A DNA stretch of 50,316 nt from Prevotella sp. CAG:1058 (GTDB lineage: Bacteria > Bacteroidota > Bacteroidia > Bacteroidales > Bacteroidaceae): positions 1 through 50,316 of the forward strand of contig HF986718.1 in assembly GCA_000433175.1 (NCBI GenBank), given 5' to 3'. Made by a program: the position numbers and the translations under genes. This document shows, one piece after another, positions 26,601 to 34,067 of this stretch (position 1 is the first letter of the stretch; each line of letters begins with the position of its first letter). Under the pieces are notes generated by a model. The model was given only the letters and a program-made list of their open reading frames with translations. It searched no databases and had not been told where the DNA came from.

Positions 26601-27040
26601 AGGCGGCCATTGTTGCCGAAGTGTTGAGGCGCGTGCGGCTTATGATGGGAAGCGCGTTCACTCCGGAGAAGAGTGTCGGCGTAATCGTGCCCTACCGCAA
26701 CCAGATAGCCGTCATACGCAAGGAAGTAGAACGTTTCGGCATGCCCGAACTCGAGTCCGTGTCGATTGACACGGTGGAGCGTTACCAGGGCAGCCAGCGC
26801 GACGTCATCATATATTCGTTTACCGTACAGAATGCATGGCAGCTTGAATTTCTTGCAGCAAGCTGCTTTACCGATGCCGGCCGCGTGATAGACCGCAAGC
26901 TGAACGTAGCCCTGACACGTGCGCGCCGCCAGATGATAATGACGGGCAATGTCGGCGTACTTTCGTCCAATCCTGTTTTCAGCAGACTCATAGCATACGT
27001 AAGTGGTAACGGAGGCATGCTAGCCATACATGAAAAGTGA
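23618..27040 (+). CDS. Dna2-like nuclease-helicase (SF1 helicase with PD-(D/E)xK domain)
   Basis: An 1140-residue protein. Residues 300-400 contain a RecB/Cas4-type nuclease signature: Asp344 in GRVDMM, Glu355-Gln-Lys357 in VEQKSGK, and a downstream YVQLLLYYGVL matching the QxxxY motif. The helicase half has Walker A VGPPGTGKT (Lys716), Walker B VVDEASQ (Asp826-Glu827), GDHKQLPAVV, TVERYQGSQRDVI and NVALTRARR (from Asn1096). The order nuclease then helicase is that of Dna2. It probably processes DNA ends, flaps or RNA-DNA structures; the lack of any defence partner favours repair over immunity, but this is inference. It probably shares a transcript with the esterase fusion. Confidence 0.85.
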   Translation: MNYLYSRILEIVGMRNAVKPATLNKMAHETLVLACHEGLRGTGQAYGNLFSQVDYLCRRHHVRLADRVQIQAMRRHTNGSEELGDEDFLYDMRALSRFVSAVTGEAVPGELLRALPANDRPYDRVEGVDVRYVRCIVREWDDNYIYVSAERGLAAQLLAVDVSGDFAYLRKMMREGMQLNLLDCKMSTPDGAVCRTLPEGVACVVMLGLVVVEPDYLIDISSIAACFKDYGHHPLTYTIERMSPKANGSPILLGNLAGAVLDGVVNEGDGFDLARTIRSNFAEKALEYSACAGFDAAGFKRDIIAQAGNIRQAVDVMFGEYDRRRVVLEPSFICEKLGLQGRVDMMTTDFSLLVEQKSGKNWNIESGRNGSHGSRQLEPHYVQLLLYYGVLRYNFNLGFDRTDIRLLYSKYPPANGLLAVAFYRNLFREAVKLRNQIVATDYMIAGSGFDKVLPLLTPDTVNTAGLDSEFYQRWLLPRITAVTEPLKGLTPLEREYFCSMVTFVYREQLAAKVGSQEGVSRSMADLWNMPLTEKIETGNIYVGLTIKAKECSGDGGVPDIITLSVPGQGEGFLPNFRRGDTVYLYQYNKDGEPDVRNSLLYKGGIVSIRTTEITVALVNGQKNPEIFKVHEDGDNAVYAIEHAGGDSAGGGAVRGLHEFITAPADRRDLLLCRREPRRDASVKLARAYNEAYDDILERVRQSLDYFLLVGPPGTGKTSMAIRFIVEEELARAGTSVLLMAYTNRAVDELCAMLDDAQIDYIRIGNEYSADPRCKPHLLGEAVKACPRLDAMKERIRSVRVITGTTSMLVSRPFIFDIKHFTLAVVDEASQILEPNIVGLLAAHRTDGSGRQACCIDKFVLTGDHKQLPAVVQQDAGESEISSRQLRDICLDDCRDSLFERLLRVERNAGRTAFVGVLRRHGRMHPEVADFPCREFYHDEHLQPVPLPHQSEIALDYADIGLHDALDSLLRTHRMIFLPSRLCRRPDVSDKVNTDEAAIVAEVLRRVRLMMGSAFTPEKSVGVIVPYRNQIAVIRKEVERFGMPELESVSIDTVERYQGSQRDVIIYSFTVQNAWQLEFLAASCFTDAGRVIDRKLNVALTRARRQMIMTGNVGVLSSNPVFSRLIAYVSGNGGMLAIHEK

Positions 27041-27086
27041 TTTTTAAGACTGTTTTTGAACCGTTTTTAAGGTTATAAACGCTATA

Positions 27087-27156
27087 AAAACAAAAATGGG
27101 ACTCCGCCGAGTCCCTCATTCCATTGTTAACCTTAAATCTAATACTATGAAAAACA
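27087..27156 (-). ncRNA. Candidate small RNA with its own promoter and terminator
   Basis: On the minus strand a -7 box TATCTTTG (27162-27169) is followed by about 40 nt (including ATTAGATTTAAGGTTAAC) and then a perfect 7-bp hairpin GGGACTC-GGCG-GAGTCCC (27098-27115) with the U-tract ATTTTTGTTTTT. The predicted transcript is about 70 nt and contains no open frame. It sits alone between the 3' ends of two convergent genes. I recall similar promoter-plus-hairpin sequences in other Bacteroides-group genomes but cannot name an Rfam family. Confidence 0.55.
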
Positions 27157-27161
27157 CATTG

Positions 27162-27169
27162 CAAAGATA
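27162..27169 (-). promoter_or_regulatory. -7 box of the candidate small RNA
   Basis: TATCTTTG on the minus strand fits TAnnTTTG. The region upstream is very AT-rich but has no exact TTTG at -33. Confidence 0.5.
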
Positions 27170-27302
27170 ATAATATTTTTCGTGTTTTTGATTATTTTGT
27201 TTCATATTTTTGATAAAAAGTAATGAATTATTGATTTAAATCAAAAATATTAATCGTTTTGATAGGTATTTTTTACTTATAACGACTTATTGGGCATCAT
27301 GC

Positions 27303-27339
27303 AAACAAAAAACGGGCGGACATGTGTCCACCCGTTTTT
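27303..27339. terminator. Bidirectional terminator between helicase and dsbD
   Basis: AACGGG-C-GGACA pairs with TGTCC-A-CCCGTT (27311-27336), with T-runs on both strands (TTTTT at 27335-27339 on plus; TTTTTT on minus). It lies 20 bases after the dsbD stop. Confidence 0.8.
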
Positions 27340-27357
27340 ACGTATTTTGGTCAGTTG

Positions 27358-29361
27358 TTACTTCTTGTAGTTTTTCAGACCCTTGTCGAGGAATTCCGTA
27401 TACTTGCTTATGTCCTCGTCGTAGCTGTAAGAGCCTGCCAGCGGCTTGCCGTTGTTGTCTATGATGACATAGAAGGGCTGTGCGTTGGCTCCGAACTTGT
27501 TACGCTGCAGGTAACTCCACTTGTCGCCAACGGTGCGCAGCGTGCGCTTCTTGCCGTTCTCCATTACTTCCATCGGCTGCTCGAGCGGCTGCTTGTCGTC
27601 AACGTAGAGCGATACAAGTACGAACTCGTTGTTCAGCTTGTCTGCCACCTGCGGGTCGGTCCATACTGAAGCCTCCATCTTGCGGCAGTTGACGCATCCG
27701 AAGCCGGTGAAGTCAATCATGACGGGCTTGCCTTCAGCCTTTGCTGCGGCCATAGCCTGCTCGTAGTTGGTGAAGCGGGGCTTAACCTCGTTGTGGTAGA
27801 GGTTGAAGTCTTGTGTGTTCATAGGCGGAGCGAAAGCGCTGACAGCCTTGCAAGGTGCGCCCCAGAGTCCGGGTATCATGTATACGGTGAAGGCAAGCGA
27901 GATGAGTCCGAGCATCATGCAGGGTACGGGCATTGCCTCGTTTGAGTCGCCGTCGCTGCGGAACTTGATCTTACCGAGCAGGTAGAGTCCGAGCAAGCCG
28001 AAGATTACTATCCAGAGCGAGAGGAACACTTCGCGGTCGAGCAGTCCCCAGCCGTATGCCAGGTCGGCAACCGAGAAGAACTTCAAGGCGAACGCCAGTT
28101 CGATGAATCCGAGTACAATCTTTATCGTGTTCATCCAGCCGCCTGACTTCGGTGCCTGCTTGAGCCAAGTGGGGAAGAGGGCAAAGAGCGTGAACGGCAG
28201 GGCGAGTGCTACGGCGAAGCCGAGCATTCCGATGGCCGGGCCGATGATGTTGCCTGATGTGCTGACCTCTACCAGCAGGAAGCCTATGATAGGACCTGTG
28301 CAAGAGAACGACACGAGCGTAAGCGTGAACGCCATAAGGAAGATGCTGAGCAGTCCGCTTGTCGACGATGCCTTGTTGTCAACCTTGTTGGTCCATGACG
28401 ACGGCAGCGTAAGCTCGAACCAGCCGAAGAACGACAGGGCGAACACTACCAGCAACAGGCAGAAGAAGATGTTGAACACGGCATTGGTTGACAGGGCGTT
28501 GAGTGCGCTTGCACCGAGCAGGCCGGTGATGGCGAGACCGAGTGCGAGATAGATAACTACTATCGAAATACCGTAGGTAACGGCGTCGCGTATACCCTTC
28601 TTCTTATCCTTCGAACGTTTGAGGAAGAAGCTTACGGTCATAGGTATGATTGGCCATACGCATGGCGTGAACAGTGCTACGAAACCGCCTACGAGTCCCA
28701 TCAGGAAGATGTAGATGAGCGAGCGGTCGCCTGAACCCTGTTCGCCGTTCATTGCCTGCAGCTCGTCTATGACTGGCGTCCACAGTCCCGTGGTGTCGGT
28801 TACGGCCGTGGCTGCGGCCATGGTGGTGTCGGTTGCGGCCGTGTCAGCCTTTACGGTGTCTTCGGAGGCAGCCTCCTCTACGGCCTCAGGTGCGTCTTCG
28901 GGGCCCTTGCCCTTATAGTCGAACTCTACCTGTGTGGGCGGCATGCACATCTCGTCGTTGCATGCACCGTATTCCAGGTAGCCTTTCACGTGGTACGTCT
29001 TGGCCGTGATTTCGTATTTCTGCACGAAGCTGACGCTATTTTCAAAGTAGCGAAGGTTCATGCCGAACATGTTGTCATACTGGCTTATTTCCTTGCCTCT
29101 GTGTTTCAGTCCGCCTACGGCCTTCACGCCTTCGGCTTTGTCAGTGTGCAGTGTGGCTGAAGTCGGGCCGTCTGACGGCATTCCGGTAGAATAGACATGC
29201 CATCCGGCGTCTATCTTGGCAGAGAAAATAACCTCTATTTCAGTGGGCGACACCTTCTTCTGTGTCACGCTGAAGTGTACGGGGTCTTGCATCTGTGCTG
29301 CGGCCGTCATGGCGAAGACGGTAAGCAGCAGCGTAATGAATGTAGCCTTTAGTTGTTTCAT
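27358..29361 (-). CDS. dsbD: Thiol:disulfide interchange protein DsbD
   Basis: A 667-residue inner-membrane protein that carries electrons from cytoplasmic thioredoxin to the periplasm. A signal peptide (ending AAAQ) is followed by the N-terminal periplasmic domain with the cysteine pair in YGACNDEMCMPP, an acidic Ala/Thr-rich linker, an eight-helix transmembrane core (FTPCVWPIIPM and SFSCTGPIIG carry the membrane cysteines), and a C-terminal thioredoxin-like domain with Cys556-Val-Asn-Cys559. The layout is complete. It begins 58 bases downstream of the L-cysteine desulfidase-type gene on the same strand, and both concern sulfur or thiol chemistry, so an operon is likely. Confidence 0.94.
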   Translation of the reverse strand: MKQLKATFITLLLTVFAMTAAAQMQDPVHFSVTQKKVSPTEIEVIFSAKIDAGWHVYSTGMPSDGPTSATLHTDKAEGVKAVGGLKHRGKEISQYDNMFGMNLRYFENSVSFVQKYEITAKTYHVKGYLEYGACNDEMCMPPTQVEFDYKGKGPEDAPEAVEEAASEDTVKADTAATDTTMAAATAVTDTTGLWTPVIDELQAMNGEQGSGDRSLIYIFLMGLVGGFVALFTPCVWPIIPMTVSFFLKRSKDKKKGIRDAVTYGISIVVIYLALGLAITGLLGASALNALSTNAVFNIFFCLLLVVFALSFFGWFELTLPSSWTNKVDNKASSTSGLLSIFLMAFTLTLVSFSCTGPIIGFLLVEVSTSGNIIGPAIGMLGFAVALALPFTLFALFPTWLKQAPKSGGWMNTIKIVLGFIELAFALKFFSVADLAYGWGLLDREVFLSLWIVIFGLLGLYLLGKIKFRSDGDSNEAMPVPCMMLGLISLAFTVYMIPGLWGAPCKAVSAFAPPMNTQDFNLYHNEVKPRFTNYEQAMAAAKAEGKPVMIDFTGFGCVNCRKMEASVWTDPQVADKLNNEFVLVSLYVDDKQPLEQPMEVMENGKKRTLRTVGDKWSYLQRNKFGANAQPFYVIIDNNGKPLAGSYSYDEDISKYTEFLDKGLKNYKK

Positions 29362-29419
29362 ATCTTTGTTTTGATTTGATTTTTTTAGGGTAAGTAAAGG
29401 GCGTTTGCGCCGCTGTTTG

Positions 29420-30721
29420 TCACGCTTTCTGTGGTTTTGTCTTGTGCGTCATGATGTTGAGCACGAACTTGTCGGTCTCGTCCATGCCGCGGCGTCCTAT
29501 CTCGGTCAGGTTGCGTATGCTCTGGTCCACGTCGTCGTCGATAATGCCTTCGACCGAGGTTACGTGCTTGTTCTGTATTGCCAGCATGGCGCTCAGCACG
29601 GCCGTGCTTACGCCTGATGTCAGCTTGAGCGCGCAGCTCGGCTTGGCTCCGTCGCATATCATACCGGTAAGGTTGGCTATCATGTTCTTTACGGCGAATG
29701 CCATCTGGTCGTAGTTGCCTCCCATGAGGTAGGTGATGCCGCAGCTGCTGCCCGTGCTTGCCACGACGCATCCGCACAGCGCCGACAGTGCGCCCAGGTG
29801 CTGCTTGATGTAGATTGCCGTAAGGTTGCTTATTATGAGTGCGCGTATGGTCTCCTCGTCGGTGTTATGGTTCTCCTCGGCGAATACTACCACCGGCATC
29901 GTGGCGCAGATGCCCTGGTTGCCGCTGCCGCTGTTGCTCATTACGGGTATCATGGCGCCGGCCATGCGCGCGTCGCAGGCGCAACTTGTGGCCGACAGCA
30001 CTTTGGAGAAGATGCCCTCGCCCATGATGCCACGGCCCAGCGGGCTGCACAGCGTCTTGCCCAGCTGGTGGCCGAAGTTCTCGTGCAGGCCGTCGGCTGC
30101 CGCCGCCTCGTTCATCTTCTTTGCCTCGAGTATGAAGCTCAGCTCCTCTACGTCGGTCTCCGTCGCGAAGTCGTACACCTTCCTCAGCGTAAGCTCGACT
30201 TCCTCCTCGTGGTTCTCTTCAGATGCGTGCACGGGCTTGTCGAGCGTCACCTCGCCGTCCTTGCGCAGGTAGACGAAGTTGGTGTGGGCGGTCGCTATGC
30301 GTGCTTCAGCCTCGTGTCCGCCGGCATGGCACACTACCGCGATGTAGAGCTTGTCGGGCGCGTCTTCGTCCAGCTTTATGCGTATGCGTTCGCCGGCGAT
30401 ATACTTCTTGCCTTCCTCCACGGCGGCACGGTTGCAGTCCTGCAGCACCTCAAGCTCAAGCTCGGGGCGCCCTATCAGTGCGCCCAGCGCTATGGCGATG
30501 GGCAGGCCCGTCATGCCGGTGCCCGGAATGCCTACGCCCATGGCGTTTTTCAGGATGTTTGCGCTAAGGCTTACTTCTATTTTCTCGGGCAACTGGCCGA
30601 GAATCTCCTTTGCCTTGGCCACGCAGAGGGCCACGGCTATCGGTTCGGTGCATCCTATCGCAGGCACTACTTGCCTATGGATAAGTGCAATTATGGCTTT
30701 TTTCTCTTCAGATGTAAGCAT
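29420..30721 (-). CDS. L-cysteine desulfidase-family protein (UPF0597, YhaM/CyuA-like)
   Basis: A 433-residue protein of the UPF0597/serine dehydratase alpha-like family. Key segments are VVPAIGCTEPIAVAL at residues 15-29, GVGIPGTGMTGLPIA, and the cysteines in SATSCACD, LCGCVVAST and MICDGAKPSC. These cysteines are the expected iron-sulfur ligands. Members degrade L-cysteine to pyruvate, sulfide and ammonia in anaerobes. It is upstream of dsbD on the same strand. A weak -7-like TAATTTCG lies just upstream on the minus strand. The exact substrate is inferred from family knowledge. Confidence 0.88.
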   Translation of the reverse strand: MLTSEEKKAIIALIHRQVVPAIGCTEPIAVALCVAKAKEILGQLPEKIEVSLSANILKNAMGVGIPGTGMTGLPIAIALGALIGRPELELEVLQDCNRAAVEEGKKYIAGERIRIKLDEDAPDKLYIAVVCHAGGHEAEARIATAHTNFVYLRKDGEVTLDKPVHASEENHEEEVELTLRKVYDFATETDVEELSFILEAKKMNEAAAADGLHENFGHQLGKTLCSPLGRGIMGEGIFSKVLSATSCACDARMAGAMIPVMSNSGSGNQGICATMPVVVFAEENHNTDEETIRALIISNLTAIYIKQHLGALSALCGCVVASTGSSCGITYLMGGNYDQMAFAVKNMIANLTGMICDGAKPSCALKLTSGVSTAVLSAMLAIQNKHVTSVEGIIDDDVDQSIRNLTEIGRRGMDETDKFVLNIMTHKTKPQKA

Positions 30722-31928
30722 TTTGAATATTGTTTTTCAGCTGCGAAATTACGAAAATATGAGCAAATGTTATCTTTATTTATGTAAAAAAATGCTTATT
30801 ACCGGCAATTATCTTATACTTTCCTTCCATGTCCGTCTGTGCCGTTGCCGCCCCGTACAGGGCAATCATAATTTTTCAATGCACTTTTTCGTCCATACTT
30901 CCATGTATCGGCCGTGAATACAGCCGTGAGTGTAAGTAAAAACATTAATTCGGTTTCAGATTGTAATTCTGGCAGTTGCGGCGCGTTGCTTCTCCTCTCC
31001 GAGCCTGTTTTCTTGACTGTCCTGTCAGTTCCGCACTCCTTCCTTTTTTGCGGTTCGGGCACATTTTACCCGATGCCCTTTGTGCCTATTCGTGTCTTGT
31101 GCCGGTCTTATGCGCGGTCATGGTCCCACATTGGTGTTAATGTGTAACTTGTGTCTCGTTCCGTACGGCTTATTACGGGTTTGTAGCCTGCATTGCGCGG
31201 TGTTGCAGGCCTTGGATTATGCGGTTTGCTTACAGATTAAAACAAGGTCTGTGTGTCATGGCGTCGTATTGCTGCGGAATGTCTGCTGTCGACCACGCTT
31301 CAGCCTCGTGTGCAGATGTGCCCGCCGTCTTAATGTTCTGGCAACCAGTGTGTTGGCCTGGTGCCGTGTAGGGTTGTGCGGCTTCGGGTGGGCATGTGTC
31401 AGATTGTAGCCTGTTGGTTTGTCTGCCAAAGACGGCCTTTTAGCGTTTAAAAGGTTACCTTTTGCATTGTAATATGCCGCCTTTCAGGATGCAAAAGGTT
31501 ACCTTTTGCCTGGTGACTTGTCCAGGCGCCTGTCATGATACATTATTTAATGTATCCGTCATGCACGGCTTACAGTTTTATAGCGGTACGCCATTATGGC
31601 GTTAGCTCACGGCCTGTTGTGCCCGGCTGCCTGTGTATGCATGCCTGTTTTATTTATAAGCCGGTTCTTTAAATTATTTTAACCGACGGCAATGGCTTGT
31701 TTTAAGAAAACATATTAAATTTACAATCATGATAATAAGAATAGGGCTTGTCTCGCACACGCCTTTGATTTAAACATTTTAGTATATATTTATATGCATT
31801 GCTTTGGCATGGCCAAAGCTTTGCCATGTGACTTTGGAACCATGCAAAAACTGATGCCGTATTGTTGTCTCTTTGCAAACGATGATATCGTATGGCTTGC
31901 AGTGGCTGAAACATTAAATTGATACATT
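30722..31928. other. 1.2-kb divergent intergenic region without a supported gene
   Basis: Several frames of 60-110 codons exist but none resembles a protein family. Visible elements are repeat array D (31425-31509), an 8-bp perfect hairpin GATACATT/AATGTATC at 31537-31556 and a small palindrome ACGCCATTATGGCGT at 31588-31602. Composition becomes AT-rich after about 31640. The fimbrial operon promoter should lie at the right end, but only a one-mismatch -7 box (TCTCTTTG, about 31869) was seen. Confidence 0.5.
31425..31509. repeat. 22-bp-period palindrome array D (four units)
   Basis: Units start at 31425, 31447, 31469 and 31491: GCCAAAGACGGCCTTTTAG, TTAAAAGGTTACCTTTTGC, GTAATATGCCGCCTTTCAG and GCAAAAGGTTACCTTTTGC. 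The last is a perfect match to the palindromic consensus. The period is exactly 22 bp. Confidence 0.9.
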
Positions 31929-32498
31929 ATGATAAGGAAGGCATTGCTTGGCGTGTGTCTTGTGTTGTCCTCGCTTGCGGCTTCGGCACAGCAGGTGGCT
32001 GTCAAGACCAACGCCCTTTACTGGGCTACCGCTACGCCCAACATCGGGCTTGAGGCGTCGGTGGGCAAGCAGCATACCGTACAGCTGTTTTACGGGCTTA
32101 ACCCCTGGAAACAGTCTGACGGCAAGGCTGAACTGCGCCATTGGCTCGTCATGCCCGAATACCGTTACTGGTTCTGCTAGAGCTTCAACGGATGGTTTGT
32201 CGGTGCCCACCTGATGGGCGGACAGTTCAACGTGTCTGACATAGACATGCCGTTCGGCATGTTCAACTCGCTCGACGGCCGCCGCCATGAGGGCTGGTAT
32301 GTCGGTGGCGGCATAACAGCCGGCTACCAGTGGCCCCTGTCGCGCCACTGGAACGTCGAGGCGTCGCTAGGCGTGGGGTATGATTACTTGGAGTACGACA
32401 AGTTCAAGTGCGGCAAGTGTGGCGAGAGGCTGAAGTCAGGCCATACCAATTATATAGGTCCTACAAAGCTGGCTATCAGCGTAATGTACATATTTTAA
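31929..32498 (+). pseudogene. DUF3575 fimbrial-operon protein with in-frame amber stop
   Basis: The frame runs from a signal peptide (ending SLAASAQ) through VAVKTNALYWATATPNIGLE, the signature of DUF3575 proteins, then hits TAG at 32178-32180 (codon 84) after YRYWFC. The same frame continues without shift as SFNGWFVGAHLMGGQFN to a natural stop at 32498, giving a normal total of about 189 codons. A single base change would explain the stop. DUF3575 proteins usually sit beside Mfa/Fim-type fimbrial genes, and here the next two genes are of that kind. It may be truly disrupted, phase-variable by mutation, or a sequencing error. Confidence 0.82.
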
Positions 32499-32571
32499 TA
32501 TAGGCGGCAGACCGCCGGGGCTGTCGCACGGCCCACGGTTGGAATGACCGCGAACATAAAAACGGAACGAA

Positions 32572-33990
32572 ATGAAACATCTTAGATATGTTACAGCATT
32601 GCTGGCCGCCGCGTTTACGGTGGTTGCGGCGTCCGCGCAGGACGCCAGGCTCGACCGCGGCGCGAGGATGGCCGGCAGGGGCATAGGCGTCGACAAGGCC
32701 GTGGTGACGCGTCACGGCGGCTATGTCGGGCTCGACATGGTGCTGAATCTCGACTCGCTCGAGCTGCCTGCCAACACGCGGCTGGTGTACCGGCCGTGCG
32801 TCAAGGCCGCCGGGACGACGCTCGCCATGCCCGGTATTGTTGTTAACGGCCGCCGCCAGCAGATTATGTACGAGCGTGGCGATACGGCCGGCATAGGCGG
32901 CGGGGCTACCGTGGTGCGCCGCCGCAACGGCAAGCCGCAGACCGTAAGTTATAAGGCCTCGGTGCCGCTGGCCGCAAACGTGTACGACTATGACATCGTA
33001 ATACGCGAAGACCTCTGCGGATGCGGCGATATTTATGACGGCAACGAGTACCTGCTGCGCCGCCGTCGCAAGCCCGCCGTGGCTTTCCTCCGCCCTGCAG
33101 CTGAGGCCCGCAAGCTGCGCCACATCGACAAGACGGCATATATAGACTTCCCCGTGAACAGCACGGAACTGTATTCGGACTACCGCCGCAATCCTTCCGA
33201 GCTTGACAGCATAATAAGGACAATCAATCTCGTTAAGGCCGACAAGAACCTGCACATACGCCGTATAGTAATACACGGCTACGCTTCGCCCGAAGGAAGC
33301 CATGCCGCCAACGAGCGCCTGGCACGCGGCAGGGCCGTCACTCTTAAGGATTACGTGCGCCGGCTCGTCGCCCTCGACGACACCGTCTTTGCAGTAAGCC
33401 ATACCGCCGAAGACTGGGACGGACTGGTTGACAGCATCAACGGCGGCGGCATAGCCAACAGGCAGGCGGTGCTCGACATCATCGCCGACAAGACTCTCGG
33501 CTACGACGAGCGCGAGTGGAAGATAAAAAACGCCTTCCCTGACGATTACAGGTACATGCTCGACAATTGGTACCCGGCACTCCGTCGGTCTGACTACCGC
33601 ATCTCTTACGTGGTGCGTCCGTTCAGCGTCGACGAGGCAAGGCGCATAATACGCGTAAAACCGCAGCAGCTTTCGCTTGAGGAGATGTTCCTCGTTGCGC
33701 AGACTTACAGTCCCGGTTCCGACGAGTTCAACGAGGTTATGGACATAGCCGTGCGCATGTTCCCCGACGACCCGACGGCCAACCTCAACGCAGCGTGTGC
33801 GCACCTCGACGCCGGCGACGCCGACGGTGCCAAGCCTTACCTCGACAAGGCGGGGTCGGGCGTGCAGGCAAAGAATGCCCTCGCGGCATACTATTACCTC
33901 AAAGGCTGCGACGACAAGGCGGCATCGCTGTTCAGACAGGCCGCCGGCGAGGGGCTGCCCGAGGCTGCCGCAAACCTCGGCAACATGTAA
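32572..33990 (+). CDS. DUF3868 / OmpA-like fimbrial accessory protein
   Basis: A 472-residue exported protein (signal peptide ending AASAQ). The N-terminal 165 residues match the DUF3868 pattern (GVDKAVVTRHGGYVGLDMVL, then VRRRNGKPQTVSYKA); the middle, residues 180-360, is OmpA-like (AYIDFPVNSTELYSDY, then IVIHGYASPEGSHAANERLA); the C-terminal 90 residues look like TPR/Sel1-type repeats (ANLNAACAHLDAGDADGAKP). The OmpA part suggests peptidoglycan contact. It lies between the DUF3575 and Mfa2-type genes with gaps of 73 and 77 bases, so it should be part of a fimbrial surface apparatus. Confidence 0.82.
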   Translation: MKHLRYVTALLAAAFTVVAASAQDARLDRGARMAGRGIGVDKAVVTRHGGYVGLDMVLNLDSLELPANTRLVYRPCVKAAGTTLAMPGIVVNGRRQQIMYERGDTAGIGGGATVVRRRNGKPQTVSYKASVPLAANVYDYDIVIREDLCGCGDIYDGNEYLLRRRRKPAVAFLRPAAEARKLRHIDKTAYIDFPVNSTELYSDYRRNPSELDSIIRTINLVKADKNLHIRRIVIHGYASPEGSHAANERLARGRAVTLKDYVRRLVALDDTVFAVSHTAEDWDGLVDSINGGGIANRQAVLDIIADKTLGYDEREWKIKNAFPDDYRYMLDNWYPALRRSDYRISYVVRPFSVDEARRIIRVKPQQLSLEEMFLVAQTYSPGSDEFNEVMDIAVRMFPDDPTANLNAACAHLDAGDADGAKPYLDKAGSGVQAKNALAAYYYLKGCDDKAASLFRQAAGEGLPEAAANLGNM

Positions 33991-34067
33991 ACCGTTGCTT
34001 CCCTGCGGCCGGATATGCCGCTGTTAAAACTTCAATCAACATTAAGATAAAACAAAAACAATAAGAT

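Noticed and set aside
32178..32180. Recoded TAG codon (stop-codon reassignment)
   Set aside because: No other in-frame TAG is seen in host genes of the window, and TAG is used as a normal stop elsewhere (for example at 49503-49505 and 7234-7236).
32476..33804. 442-codon open frame on the minus strand
   Set aside because: Antisense shadow of the DUF3868/OmpA-like gene; no signal peptide or domain.
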